A DNA stretch of 64,000 nucleotides. Origin: Kutzneria viridogrisea. Its GTDB lineage: Bacteria > Actinomycetota > Actinomycetes > Mycobacteriales > Pseudonocardiaceae. Position numbers and translations under genes: made by a program. The notes beneath the pieces were generated by a model. The model saw only the letters and a list, made by a program, of their open reading frames with translations, searched no databases and had not been told where the DNA came from. Shown piece by piece: positions 25,211 to 33,880 of this stretch; positions within the stretch are counted from its first letter, which is position 1, and each line of letters opens with the position of its first letter. Where the stretch lies: assembly GCA_014138725.1 (NCBI GenBank), contig JACJID010000001.1:1116001-1180000 (forward strand), read 5' to 3'.

Positions 25211-26815
25211 GTGTTTCGCAGGAAACTTCTCGTGGGGGTCGTCGTGACCGCGGCGGCAGCCTCGGTGACGGTGGGCACCGCCGCGGCGGCGCAGGGCGGC
25301 TCCGGACCGGACTGGTCGCCGTGCACCGACCTCCAACCGCTGGAGTGCACCACGATCGCGGTGCCCATGGACTACAGCCGCCCGGACGGCCCGCAGCTCA
25401 CCCTGGCGCTCAGCCGGCTGAAGGCCAAGGAGCCTGAGCACCGCAGGGGCGTGCTGTTCACCAACCCCGGCGGGCCCGGCGGTGAAGGTCGCGAACTGCC
25501 GACCGGCTACGCCGACGACCCGATCGCCAAGGTGTACGACCTGATCGGCATCGACGTGCGTGGCCTCGGCGGTTCCACCCAGCTCAACTGCGAGGTGCCC
25601 GGCGTCGCGGCCCCAGAGACCACCCGGCCCAGCGATCAGCAGTTCCGGCAGATCGCCGAGGCCGAGCGGCAGTGGGAGGCCGGCTGCCAGCGCGGCGGCG
25701 GGGAACTGCGCCAGTACGTCACCACCGCGAACACCGCGCGGGACATGGACCGCGTCCGGCAGGCGCTGGGCGAGGAGAAGATCAACTATCTGGGCGTGTC
25801 CTACGGCACCTGGCTGGGCGCGGTCTACGGGCAGCTGTTCCCCGAGCACCTGGACCGCAGCGTGCTGGACTCCTCGCTGGACCCCACCACCACCTGGCAC
25901 GACCAGGCCTATGACGTGGTGGACACGATCAAGGCCAACTTCGGGAAGTGGGCGGCCTGGGCGGCCGACCGGGACGGCACCTTCCGGCTCGGTAACACCC
26001 CGCGCAAGGTGCGGGCCAGTGTGGACAAGATCGCCGCCGCGCTGGCGACCAAGCCGGTCGGCGGGCTGGCCAACCAGTCCGAGCTGGACCTGACCGTCGG
26101 CCAGTTCACCAGGTACCGGCAGAGCTGGGCCCCGCTGGCCAAGCAGCTACAGAAGACCCTGGCCGAGCTGCCGCTGCCCACCGGGGACCCGAAGCTGGCC
26201 GAGAGCAACCGGCGGGCCGCCGCCGCGGCCGGGCAGCTGGCGGCGAAGGCGAAGACCGAGAACGGCGTGTACCGCAGCGTGGTCTGCGAGTGGGCCTGGC
26301 CGACCAACCTGGACGGCTACTACCGGGACATGCGCCGGGTGCGGGACGACTTCCCCTACGGCAACACGGTTTCCCAGATGGCGCCGAACAACTGCGCCTT
26401 CCACCGGCACCAGGGCGAGCCGCTGCCCAGGATCGGCCGGGCGCAGTACGGCAAGGGCCTGGTGCTGGCCTCCGACGGGGACACCCAGACCCCGTTGGCC
26501 AACGGCGAGGCCATGGCCCGAACCCTGGGCAGCACGCTGATCGCGGTGCACGACGAGGGACAGCACGGGCAGTACAGCGCCGGCCCCTCGGACCCGAACA
26601 TCCCGGTCAAGCCGAACACCTGCGTCAACGAGAAGGTCAACGCCTACCTGATCGACGGCAGGCTGCCCGCCGGCAACCGGGTGGACTGCGCCACCGCCAA
26701 CCCCCCGGCTGCCGTGCCCACCGACCCGGCACCAGGTGTGCTGGACAGCATCGAGGACCTCGGCCACCTCGCCGAGCAACTCCTGCACACCATCCTGCCC
26801 CACTCCGCCCGGTGA
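25211..26815 (+). CDS. Secreted Tap-like S33 peptidase (alpha/beta hydrolase)
   Basis: 534 residues from GTG 25211 (AAGGAG upstream). Signal peptide to about residue 27. Hydrolase motifs: oxyanion loop TNPGGPGG, nucleophile Ser197 in GVSYGT, acid near Asp422/424 (ASDGDTQTP), His452 (DEGQHGQY). The C-terminal TAP-like region is present. The family releases N-terminal tripeptides or acts on oligopeptides outside the cell (SlpD/E, Tap). A paralogue lies 2 kb downstream. Confidence 0.92.
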   Translation: MFRRKLLVGVVVTAAAASVTVGTAAAAQGGSGPDWSPCTDLQPLECTTIAVPMDYSRPDGPQLTLALSRLKAKEPEHRRGVLFTNPGGPGGEGRELPTGYADDPIAKVYDLIGIDVRGLGGSTQLNCEVPGVAAPETTRPSDQQFRQIAEAERQWEAGCQRGGGELRQYVTTANTARDMDRVRQALGEEKINYLGVSYGTWLGAVYGQLFPEHLDRSVLDSSLDPTTTWHDQAYDVVDTIKANFGKWAAWAADRDGTFRLGNTPRKVRASVDKIAAALATKPVGGLANQSELDLTVGQFTRYRQSWAPLAKQLQKTLAELPLPTGDPKLAESNRRAAAAAGQLAAKAKTENGVYRSVVCEWAWPTNLDGYYRDMRRVRDDFPYGNTVSQMAPNNCAFHRHQGEPLPRIGRAQYGKGLVLASDGDTQTPLANGEAMARTLGSTLIAVHDEGQHGQYSAGPSDPNIPVKPNTCVNEKVNAYLIDGRLPAGNRVDCATANPPAAVPTDPAPGVLDSIEDLGHLAEQLLHTILPHSAR

Positions 26816-26820
26816 CCGCA

Positions 26821-26864
26821 GGGCCGCCGAGGGGCGGGCACCAGCTCGCACCCCTCGGCGGCCC
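26821..26864. terminator. Strong hairpin terminator
   Basis: GGGCCGCCGAGGGG (26821-26834) pairs perfectly with 26851-26864 across a 16-nt loop, five bases after the peptidase stop. Confidence 0.8.
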
Positions 26865-26983
26865 GCGCGCTCCGCTCACCACCGCCCCGGTCGGTCGCGT
26901 GACCACCTGAGACATCCATCCCAGGGCTGCCGCACCCGCGGACCAAGTCAGCCCCCACAACCACGAACACCGGAGGACCACCC

Positions 26984-27379
26984 ATGGACGACGTGACCCT
27001 GGACGACGCGGCCGTACTTCCCGTACTGATCCTCACGCTGGTGGTCGCGGTGTTCTCCACCGTCGCACTGTGGCGGGTGTTCACCAAGGCGGGCCGGCCC
27101 GGCTGGGCCGCGATCATCCCGATCTACAACCTCTACGTCCTGCTGAAGATCGCGGGCCGACCGGGCTGGTGGCTTCTGCTGTTCCTCATCCCGATCGTGG
27201 ACATCGTGGTGAGCATCGTGGTGTGCCTGGACCTGGCTCGCGTCTTCGGCAAGAGCGGTCTTTTCGGCTTCGTCGGTCTGTTCGTGTTCAACATCATCGG
27301 CCTGGCCGTCCTGGCCTTCGGCAACGCACGCTACGTCGTCTCGCGCCACGACGGCCCCCAACCGCAGCTGGCGTCCTGA
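26984..27379 (+). CDS. DUF5684-like small membrane protein
   Basis: 131 residues with about four hydrophobic helices. WRVFTKAGRPGWAAIIPIYN followed by GRPGWWLLLFLIPIVD is typical of the DUF5684 family (also seen in fusion with signal peptidases). Preceded by CGGAGGACCACCC. Function unknown. It probably has its own promoter since a terminator precedes it. Confidence 0.85.
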   Translation: MDDVTLDDAAVLPVLILTLVVAVFSTVALWRVFTKAGRPGWAAIIPIYNLYVLLKIAGRPGWWLLLFLIPIVDIVVSIVVCLDLARVFGKSGLFGFVGLFVFNIIGLAVLAFGNARYVVSRHDGPQPQLAS

Positions 27380-27434
27380 ACACCCAAGTCCCGGTCATCG
27401 TCACACGACTTCCCACTCCTACCAACACCCGAGC

Positions 27435-28445
27435 GTGCCTGTGTCCATGAAGGACTATGAGAACCGTGAGCCATCGACCGGGCATTTGGCTGCCACGGCG
27501 CACCCCGCCGAGGACCGGTCGACGCCGCGCGACCGGGACCAGCCGGTCCGTCCGGCGCGGTGGTTGATCACCGCGCTGGCCGGACTGCTTATCCTCATCA
27601 CCAGCTACCTGTTCGCCGTGCGCACCACCACGGGCCAAGCACTGGACAACGCCGCACTGAGTGGTGCCGCCCAGGAGGAAGCGGTCCTGATACGCGAGGC
27701 CACCGGGGACCTCGACCAGATCACCGTGTACTCCCTGGCCGTCGCGGTGCTGCTGGTCGGCCTGATCGGACTGCTCCGCCGACGCCCGGATCTGGCCCTC
27801 GCGGCGGTCGGGGTGATCGTCGCCGGACAGATCATCACCCAGTCGCTCAAGCGGTTCGTGCTGCCCCGACCCGATCTGGTGCCGATGGTCGGACACTTCG
27901 CGGCCAACAGCTTCCCCAGCGGGCACACCACCATCGCCATGACGGTGCTGTTCGCCCTGCTGATCGTCACCTCGTACAAGTGGCGGGGCCTGGCGATGGT
28001 GCTCACGCTGACCTGGGCGGTGGCCATCGGCGCCGACACGCTGACCGCCAGGTGGCACCGGCTCAGCGACACCATCGGCGCCGACGCGGTCGCGCTGATG
28101 TGCGCCTGCGCCGCGTCCTGGTGGCTGGCCCGGCGCGGGGCGATCATCCGGCAGACCGGCCGACGCCGCGTCCTGCGCGTGGTGTTCGTGTCCTTCGTGG
28201 CGCTGCTGGGAGTGCTGGCCGCTGTCCTGGGCGGGGGCGTCGGCGTCTACGCCCTCCGGAACTGGGGCGACCCGCAGCGCTTCGACACCGGGCAACTCGA
28301 CATGGTCTACGACGGCGCGGTCCTCGTCGCCTCCGCCTGTTCGATCATCACCGCGCTGCTGTTCTGGGCCAGCTGGCGGCGTTTGGACATCGCACCCAGA
28401 ACCAGGGGCTCCAGGGCGACCGTCGGTGTACCGGAGGTCGTCTGA
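27435..28445 (+). CDS. PAP2-superfamily membrane phosphatase
   Basis: 336 residues. The phosphatase signature is spread over three motifs: KRFVLPRPDL, SFPSGHTT and ARWHRLSD (conserved Ser-Gly-His and the Arg/His/Asp of motif 3). About six membrane helices. Such enzymes remove phosphate from lipid or polyprenyl phosphates at the membrane's outer face. GTG 27435 and GTG 27441 are both possible starts. 55 bases follow the DUF5684 gene, so they may be co-transcribed. Confidence 0.9.
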   Translation: MPVSMKDYENREPSTGHLAATAHPAEDRSTPRDRDQPVRPARWLITALAGLLILITSYLFAVRTTTGQALDNAALSGAAQEEAVLIREATGDLDQITVYSLAVAVLLVGLIGLLRRRPDLALAAVGVIVAGQIITQSLKRFVLPRPDLVPMVGHFAANSFPSGHTTIAMTVLFALLIVTSYKWRGLAMVLTLTWAVAIGADTLTARWHRLSDTIGADAVALMCACAASWWLARRGAIIRQTGRRRVLRVVFVSFVALLGVLAAVLGGGVGVYALRNWGDPQRFDTGQLDMVYDGAVLVASACSIITALLFWASWRRLDIAPRTRGSRATVGVPEVV

Positions 28446-28678
28446 CATCTCACCGCGTGCTGTTCGAGGATCAGCCGGGCCGCCCCAACGGCCGGGCGGG
28501 GACGCGGCCGCAAGGCTGCCAGCAGTCATGAACTCCTGCAGTGCCCACCGGGTCACCGCTGGGCTGACGGCAGCGGGCGGTGGATCCGACCTCGTTGTGT
28601 CCCACAGCGAAGTACTCAGGTCCGTTGTCCATCACGAATTTTTTCTTTTGGCGCACAAGTCGATGAGGGAGTCGCGAG

Positions 28679-30259
28679 GTGATCGGTAGGAAAGGATTCG
28701 CACTGGCCTCGGCCTGCGTCATCACGGCCGTGGTCGTCACCGGTTCGGCGGAAGGTGCCTCGACGGTGGCGTGGTCGTCGTGCACGGACACCGACCTGGC
28801 CGGCCTGGACTGCGCCAGGGTCGGCGTGCCGATGGACTACCAGCAGCCGGACGGCCCTCAGGTCGACATCGCGATCAGCCGGCTGAGGGCCACCGATCCC
28901 GGCCGCCGCAGGGGAGTGCTGTTCACCAATCCCGGCGGCCCCGGCGGGGCCGGGCTGTCGATGCCGGCGGACTACCGGGAACAGCCCATCACGGCGGTGT
29001 ACGACATCATTGGGCTCGACCCGCGTGGCGTCGGCCGGTCCACCCAGCTGACCTGCCAGGCCAACGAGGGCGGTCCCGACCTGACCAGCCGGCCCACGGA
29101 GGCCGAACTGCCCCGGTTCACCGAGGTCGCCCGGCGGGATGAGGCCGCCTGCCTCGCCACGGGCGGGCAGTTGCGCCGACAGGTCACCACGATGAACACC
29201 GCGCGGGACATGGACCGGGTCCGGGCCGCCCTCGGCGAATCCAAGATCAACTATCTGGGTATGTCCTACGGGACCTTCCTCGGCGCCGTCTACGGCCAGC
29301 TGTTCCCCAACCACCTGGACCGCAGTGTGCTGGACTCCGCGATGGACCCGAACGAGCCGGTGCGCCAGCAACTCGCCGACGCGCTCGGGGTGATCAAGAC
29401 CAACTTCGACGCGTGGGCGGCCTGGACCGCGGACCGCAACGGCACCTTCCACCTCGGCACCACGCCACGCGCCGTGCGCGCCTCGATCGAGAAGATCGCC
29501 GCGGCCACCGCCGTGAAGCCGGCCGCCGGGTTCGACAACCAGACCGACTTCGACACCGCCGTCGGCACGTCCACCCGCTACCGACCGCTGTGGGCGGCGT
29601 TCGCCACGAACATGTACAAGGCGCTGACCGAACTGAAGGTCGCGGCGAAGGACTCCGCGCTGGCGGCGGACAACAAGCGTGCCGTGGCCGCCATGAAGCA
29701 GCTTTCCGCTCCGGTCAACGGGGTCTACAACGCGGTGACCTGTGAAACGCCGTGGCCCACCGACATGGACACCTACTACCGCGCCATGCGCACCGCCCGC
29801 GACAGCATGCCCTACGGCAACGCCGTGTCCTACGTGGCGCCGAACAACTGCGCCTTCAGCAAGGTCGGCTTCGAGGCACCCACCCCGATCGGTACCGCTC
29901 GGTACCCGCGCGGGCTGGTACTCCAGGCCACCGGTGACGTGAACACGCCGTACATCAACGGTGTGCACATGGCCGCGACCCTGGGCAGCGTGCTGATCAC
30001 CGTGCCCGACGAGGGTTTTCACGGCGAGTACAACGCCTCCGGCGACGCCAGCATGCCGGCCAAGCCGAACAAGTGCGTGGACGACAAGGTGAACGCCTAC
30101 CTCGTCGACGGGGTTCTGCCGACCGGCCGGGTCGACTGCGCCAGCGTCAACCCGCCGGAAGCGGCCGCACCCGACAACAAGCCGGCCGGCCCCGTGGTGC
30201 TGCTGTCCAGCCTGGGCGCGCTCGCGGAGAAACTGCTCACCGCCGTACTTCACCGCTGA
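28679..30259 (+). CDS. Secreted Tap-like S33 peptidase, paralogue 2
   Basis: 526 residues from GTG 28679. Signal peptide to about residue 27; TNPGGPGG, Ser196 in GMSYGT, Asp near 418-420 (GDVNTP), His in DEGFHGEY. Closely related to the protein at 25211 over the whole length, including cysteine positions (WSSCTD, APNNCAF, NKCVDD), so the pair arose by duplication with two membrane-protein genes between them. Confidence 0.92.
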   Translation: MIGRKGFALASACVITAVVVTGSAEGASTVAWSSCTDTDLAGLDCARVGVPMDYQQPDGPQVDIAISRLRATDPGRRRGVLFTNPGGPGGAGLSMPADYREQPITAVYDIIGLDPRGVGRSTQLTCQANEGGPDLTSRPTEAELPRFTEVARRDEAACLATGGQLRRQVTTMNTARDMDRVRAALGESKINYLGMSYGTFLGAVYGQLFPNHLDRSVLDSAMDPNEPVRQQLADALGVIKTNFDAWAAWTADRNGTFHLGTTPRAVRASIEKIAAATAVKPAAGFDNQTDFDTAVGTSTRYRPLWAAFATNMYKALTELKVAAKDSALAADNKRAVAAMKQLSAPVNGVYNAVTCETPWPTDMDTYYRAMRTARDSMPYGNAVSYVAPNNCAFSKVGFEAPTPIGTARYPRGLVLQATGDVNTPYINGVHMAATLGSVLITVPDEGFHGEYNASGDASMPAKPNKCVDDKVNAYLVDGVLPTGRVDCASVNPPEAAAPDNKPAGPVVLLSSLGALAEKLLTAVLHR

Positions 30260-30821
30260 TCACACACCATTCACCCGCCGGAGGCATATCGATTGTCAAC
30301 TCCGCTGCGTGTCGAGATCGTTGAGACCAACGAGCACAGCACCGACCCTGTCGATGCCCCTGAGTACGGGTGACAGATGGAGTCTCGGTGTTCGGTATGG
30401 CGCTGTCGAACGTCGTGTGGGGCTCGAAAACTCGTCGCTGCAGCTCGACCTCTGTAAGGTGGGGGAGTCGGGACGCTGGGTTCGAAGCGAAATCCGGAGG
30501 CGGCGACCCTTTTACTTCACGACAGATCTTGTCCCCCAGTAGCGCCTGATCGTGCCGCTGAACTGCGGAAACAGAGAATCCGCTGCATGTGACAGTTCTG
30601 GTGACGTCACTTGACGGCCGAGTAGCCACGGTCACTCCGCGGTGCGTTGTCAGCGCCGCCAGCCTGCGCGAACCAGCAGGAGTAGATGACGCATCCCGGA
30701 CTTCGAGGCCTCCGAACCCGTCGCGGTCACTCGGCACGCCGCTCTGCGCCGTGCGGCTCGAAGCGGCGCGGATCCCATCTACCGGGGCGGCGATCACGTA
30801 CTCGAGCCCTACCCGGGTCCG
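30260..30821. other. Gene-less region with a degenerate tRNA-derived site
   Basis: No supported coding frame. It holds the left copy of an att-like repeat (30528-30600) preceded by a degraded tRNA-Pro-like stretch from about 30463. Confidence 0.5.
30528..30600. repeat. att-like direct repeat, left copy
   Basis: CTTG(T)CCCCCAGTAGCGCC, GATC-TGC-GCTGA and GGAAACAGAGAATC are shared with 32463-32540. The shared core includes the anticodon-loop bases of tRNA-Pro(GGG). Upstream at 30463-30525, GTCGGGACG, GGTTCGAA and GCGACCC look like a scrambled remnant of the same tRNA. Confidence 0.6.
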
Positions 30822-31508
30822 TCAGCGGTAGAGCGCGTCAAAGGCTGCCCTGGTGGCCACCGCGCTCACACCGGCTACCAGTCCCGCGATGATTCCGACC
30901 TTCAGCAGACCTCGGTCCAGCGCCCCGCGGTCGGTTGCCAGCGCGGGCGCCGCCGCTGGGCCGGCGAGGCCGGCCGGCTGGGTCGAGAAGGTGAAGGCAC
31001 CAGCGACGGGCCTGGGCATCCGATGCACGACCTGGGCCGCCTCGATCAGCCGGGCCGCGACGGGCTGCCCGTCGCAGGCCAGCACCTCCAGCCGCCCCCG
31101 ACCGTGTTCGGCCAGCTCGCTGAACCGCCGGTCGGCAGAGGCCACCAGGAACACCAAGCCCGGCCCGCCGTTCCGGACTCTGCCGTGGTGCAGCCTGCGG
31201 GCATGGTGCAGAAGCACATGGTCCGCCGCATCCGGATGCGGTGAGGTGCGCAGCGGGCCGATCTGGTATTCGGCCAGCAGCGAGGCGATCGGGTCTGGCT
31301 CCCCGTCAGGGACGGCGTAGCCAGCCACCGTGTGATGCACCTCGGCTCCAGCGGTGGCCCGTAACACCTCCAGGGACGCGCGCAACGCCCGTTCCCGAAC
31401 TTTGATCGAGCCCAGCAGGTTCTCTAGATCGATCAGCAGGACCCTGGTCGCCTGCTCGTTCGCTGCGCTATCGGCCGTGTGCTCAGCCTCGGTGGCCAGT
31501 GGGCACAT
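30822..31508 (-). CDS. NYN-domain (PIN-like nuclease) protein with C-terminal membrane helix
   Basis: 228 residues. RVLLIDLENLLG gives the first acidic patch, ADHVLLHHARR the middle and LVFLVASADRRFSELAEHG the third, as in NYN/PIN-like RNases. The last 35 residues include a hydrophobic helix (LKVGIIAGLVAGVSAVAT), so the protein may be membrane-anchored. No clear neighbours: it lies between tRNA-derived scars. RNA cleavage is the family expectation, not shown here. Confidence 0.75.
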   Translation of the reverse strand: MCPLATEAEHTADSAANEQATRVLLIDLENLLGSIKVRERALRASLEVLRATAGAEVHHTVAGYAVPDGEPDPIASLLAEYQIGPLRTSPHPDAADHVLLHHARRLHHGRVRNGGPGLVFLVASADRRFSELAEHGRGRLEVLACDGQPVAARLIEAAQVVHRMPRPVAGAFTFSTQPAGLAGPAAAPALATDRGALDRGLLKVGIIAGLVAGVSAVATRAAFDALYR

Positions 31509-31828
31509 CGCCAGCCGAGATCACCCGGTCGTGGCCCGCTGGCTGCGCCCCCGGCCGGCCGGCACCCGCTGCTGTCGTGGACTGAAATCCGCTGCGGCGA
31601 GGAGGCTGGACGCCTTGACGTAACTGGGATACCGCCAATAGCCGACGAGCCGTGCGGCCGATTGCACGATGCAGCGTCCAAATCGTGAAGCTGCGGTGAA
31701 TGGGAGTGACGTACCGGAGTGATCCGATTACTACTTGTTCCGAGTGGGCAATTGGCTACGAAGGGCGACGGGCAAGAGCGAGGCTCGTGTTGTGACCACC
31801 TCGGCCACGAGCGGTCTCGGTGGCCTGC
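31509..31828. other. Intergenic, no feature seen
   Basis: No supported gene or RNA feature; it leads into the right copy of the tRNA-flank repeat. Confidence 0.45.
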
Positions 31829-31940
31829 GAAGCTGACCTGCGAGAACGATCGAAAAGCTGATGCTCGCCTACACCTTGAAGGTGTCTTCGAGTACCAGCA
31901 GGGTGCTTGTTGATGTTGCCCATGTTTTGTGTGCCCCCGG
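31829..31940. repeat. Direct repeat, right copy (tRNA 3' flank)
   Basis: Partner of 17047-17151. It runs straight into a tRNA 3' fragment, showing that the repeat is the tRNA's downstream flank including a short ACACCTT-AAGGTGT hairpin. Confidence 0.65.
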
Positions 31941-31972
31941 CAGGACTCGAACCTGCGCGCCTTCGGCTGCAG
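31932..31972 (-). tRNA. 3'-half tRNA fragment (possibly Cys-GCA)
   Basis: Minus strand: a T-arm with stem GCAGG/CCTGC around TTCGAGT, acceptor strand CGGGGGC and discriminator A. Upstream, a GAAG-type anticodon stem strand and a possible CTGCAGC loop are seen, then homology stops. With no 5' half it is a pseudo-tRNA, as left by site-specific integration. The GCA anticodon is a guess from the truncated loop. Confidence 0.6.
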
Positions 31973-32379
31973 GGAGGTGAGGGGGAGACTTCGTCGGGGT
32001 CCGAGTGATCAAGTGGAGTTGATCACTTGTGGTCGGGTTCGCGTACTTTGGCGGGCCCGGTGGTGCGGTGAGGGTGCCGATTTGGCGTGAACGGGTCCAG
32101 ATGGGCTGGTACAGCGTCTACGGGGCGTGTAGGGGCGTCGGTCTGCGGCAAGGGCTGTCAACGGTGGCGAACGGGTGTCGTCTGCGGTCGGTTGGTGGTG
32201 GTTGGGGTCGGTGAATGTCGGTTGGTAGATCCACCTGATCGTGTGGCTGGAACCGCGACCCCATGACAGTGTCACAGTCAAAAATTTGGGTCCACGCTCC
32301 TGTTTCGCTCCTGTTTGGCCGGTTTGATCTTGGTTGAGGCCACAGTGGACGGTCGCGGCAAGATCGTCATGCGCGTACG
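31973..32379. other. Intergenic between two tRNA scars
   Basis: No coding frame with support. Contains G-rich runs and tRNA-neighbour sequence only. Confidence 0.45.
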
Positions 32380-32424
32380 AAAAAGGCCCGCCGAACTGGG
32401 TTTTTCCCAGTGTCGACGGGCCTT
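32380..32424 (-). terminator. Rho-independent terminator of the tRNA-Pro remnant
   Basis: On the minus strand GGCCCG...CGGGCC encloses CACTGGG-AAAAA-CCCAGT and ends in TTTTTCG, a textbook intrinsic terminator 10 bases past the tRNA 3' end. Confidence 0.8.
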
Positions 32425-32434
32425 GTTCTGACCG

Positions 32435-32476
32435 TCGGGACGACAGGATTTGAACCTGCGACCCCTTGACCCCCAG
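32435..32476 (-). tRNA. 3'-half of tRNA-Pro(GGG), pseudo-tRNA
   Basis: Read on the minus strand: anticodon loop CTGGGGG (anticodon GGG), TCAAG stem strand, T-arm GCAGG-TTCAAAT-CCTGT, acceptor CGTCCCG and A73. Homology ends exactly at the anticodon loop, a usual crossover site for tyrosine integrases. The 5' half is absent in the window, so this is a displaced attachment site still followed by the native terminator. Confidence 0.8.
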
Positions 32477-32540
32477 TAGCGCCCGATCATGCTGCTGACC
32501 TGAGGAAACAGAGAATCTGCTGCGTGGTGTGGGTCTGTTG
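32463..32540. repeat. att-like direct repeat, right copy
   Basis: Shares about 60 imperfect bases with 30528-30600, from the anticodon-loop core into non-tRNA sequence (GGAAACAGAGAATCTGCTGC). Confidence 0.6.
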
Positions 32541-32629
32541 CCGTTAGTTGACGTCGGCTCAAGGCCGTTCTGGTATGCATGTCGCTCCTGTTCTGCTCCT
32601 GCTCTTGCTGCGGTGTGCGCTCGTGCACC

Positions 32630-32723
32630 TGGCGCGCCTCGCGCTTGGAGCCTGATCAATGAGCACGAGGATGCAGCCTGAAGCTGCTGGTCAGCGTTGG
32701 TGGCCGACTTGTGGCACCCCACA
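32630..32723 (+). mobile_element. Right-end scar of an IS3-like element
   Basis: Encodes a transposase C-terminus SLINEHEDAA-stop, parallel to GLINEYERAA of the element at 5840, followed by a terminal repeat whose reverse complement TGTGGGGTGCCACAAGTCGG matches that element's end. The rest of the IS is gone. Confidence 0.75.
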
Positions 32724-33214
32724 CGCTCGCAGCGGTGCATCGAGGCGTTCGCCAGCGCAGCGGACAGCTGTTGCCCGAGTGCCCTGAGCAGGAAGAACTC
32801 GTCCGGTGACGGACCGCGTGAGGCTTTCACCACCAGGCGGCCGATGCCGGCGCCCAGCCCGGTCAGCGGATAGGCCCAGCGCCACATGCCGTCCGCCAGG
32901 ACGATCTCGCCGCCGGCCTCGCCCAGGTCGCGGACGTGCCGGTCCAGCTCGGGATCCGGTACCGGACCGCGTGGCACCGGCTCCAGTCGGCCGTCCGCGA
33001 CGACGTAGACGGCCACCACCTCACCGGCGTTCAGCGACGGCACGGTGGTGACAGCGAGCCGGACGATGTCGTCGGCCTCCCGGCCGTCGAACATCATCAT
33101 GGAGATCGCGAGCAGTCCGTACAGGTTCGCCAGCTGCTGTCGCCACCAGCCGCCCGGTCCGCCTTGGCCCTGCACCGAAACGGTGGTCCTCCATGCGTTC
33201 CCCTCGCCAAGCAC
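32724..33214 (-). pseudogene. GAF-domain sensory protein truncated by the IS scar
   Basis: From ATG 33214 about 163 residues read as the N-terminal GAF-like region of PucR/CdaR-type or similar regulators (LANLYGLLAISMMMFDGREA, EVVAVYVVADG, LTGLGAGIGRLVVKA, LRALGQQLSAALANA). At 32723 the gene meets the IS end and the frame runs into IS and tRNA sequence without further homology. The expected C-terminal output domain is absent. It is divergent from the stress operon and might once have controlled it. Confidence 0.7.
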
Positions 33215-33422
33215 CCTACTCGCGGCAACCCGACCCGGCAGGTTGATTGCGAACCGGAAATTCGACCTCGCAGGCGCATGTGGTCAAGCCCGTTCCGGTG
33301 CCAGAGTCGTCACTGCCACCGGTGCCGCGCCCGGAGCAGGAAGCAAGAGAAGGCAACGGAAACACGGACGTGAGCCTTACTGCCGGCGGCGGACGTGCTG
33401 CGGACAAGGAAGGAGCGAAACT

Positions 33423-33869
33423 GTGACATTGATGCGTTTTGATCCGTTCCGCGACCTGGATCGGCTGACCGAGCAGGCCTTCGGCCGCGGTTCGCGGGCC
33501 ATGCCGATGGAGGCGTTCCGGCGTGGCGACGAGTTCGTGGTCGCGCTGGACGTGCCCGGAGTCGACCCGGCCGATGTGGACGTGACCGTGGAGCACAACG
33601 TGGTGAGCGTGCGCGCTCGTCGCCGCCCGCTGCACGCGGACGACGATGAACTGGTGATCGACGAGCGGCCGCAGGGCGAGTTCAGCCGGCAACTGTTCCT
33701 GGGCGACAACCTCGACAGCGCCAAGCTGTCCGCGAACGTGGACCGAGGTGTCCTCACAATCACCGTGCCGGTCGCCGAATCGAGCAAGCCGCGCCGGGTG
33801 GAGATCGGCCGCGACACCGCCGAACGCCGCACCATCGAGACCGGCTCCCGCGAGCCGGCACACGCCTAG
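33423..33869 (+). CDS. Hsp20 family small heat-shock protein (island copy)
   Basis: 148 residues from GTG 33423 (AAGGAG seven bases upstream). Alpha-crystallin domain with [42 protein letters not shown] and a TVPV anchor. Related to, but distinct from, the Hsp20 at 9590. First gene of the chaperone operon; it holds unfolded proteins for the DnaK/ClpB team encoded behind it. I found no HspR HAIR box (CTTGAGT-N7-ACTCAAG) in the 200 bases upstream. Confidence 0.95.
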   Translation: MTLMRFDPFRDLDRLTEQAFGRGSRAMPMEAFRRGDEFVVALDVPGVDPADVDVTVEHNVVSVRARRRPLHADDDELVIDERPQGEFSRQLFLGDNLDSAKLSANVDRGVLTITVPVAESSKPRRVEIGRDTAERRTIETGSREPAHA

Positions 33870-33880
33870 GAGGAGTGAAG

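Noticed and set aside
30260-32640. A complete tRNA gene or an integrase gene at the att-like scars
   Set aside because: Only 3' halves are present and no tyrosine or serine integrase was recognised anywhere in the window.
33215-33422. HspR HAIR operator or CIRCE element upstream of the stress operon
   Set aside because: I looked for CTTGAGT-N7-ACTCAAG and for the CIRCE inverted repeat and saw neither.
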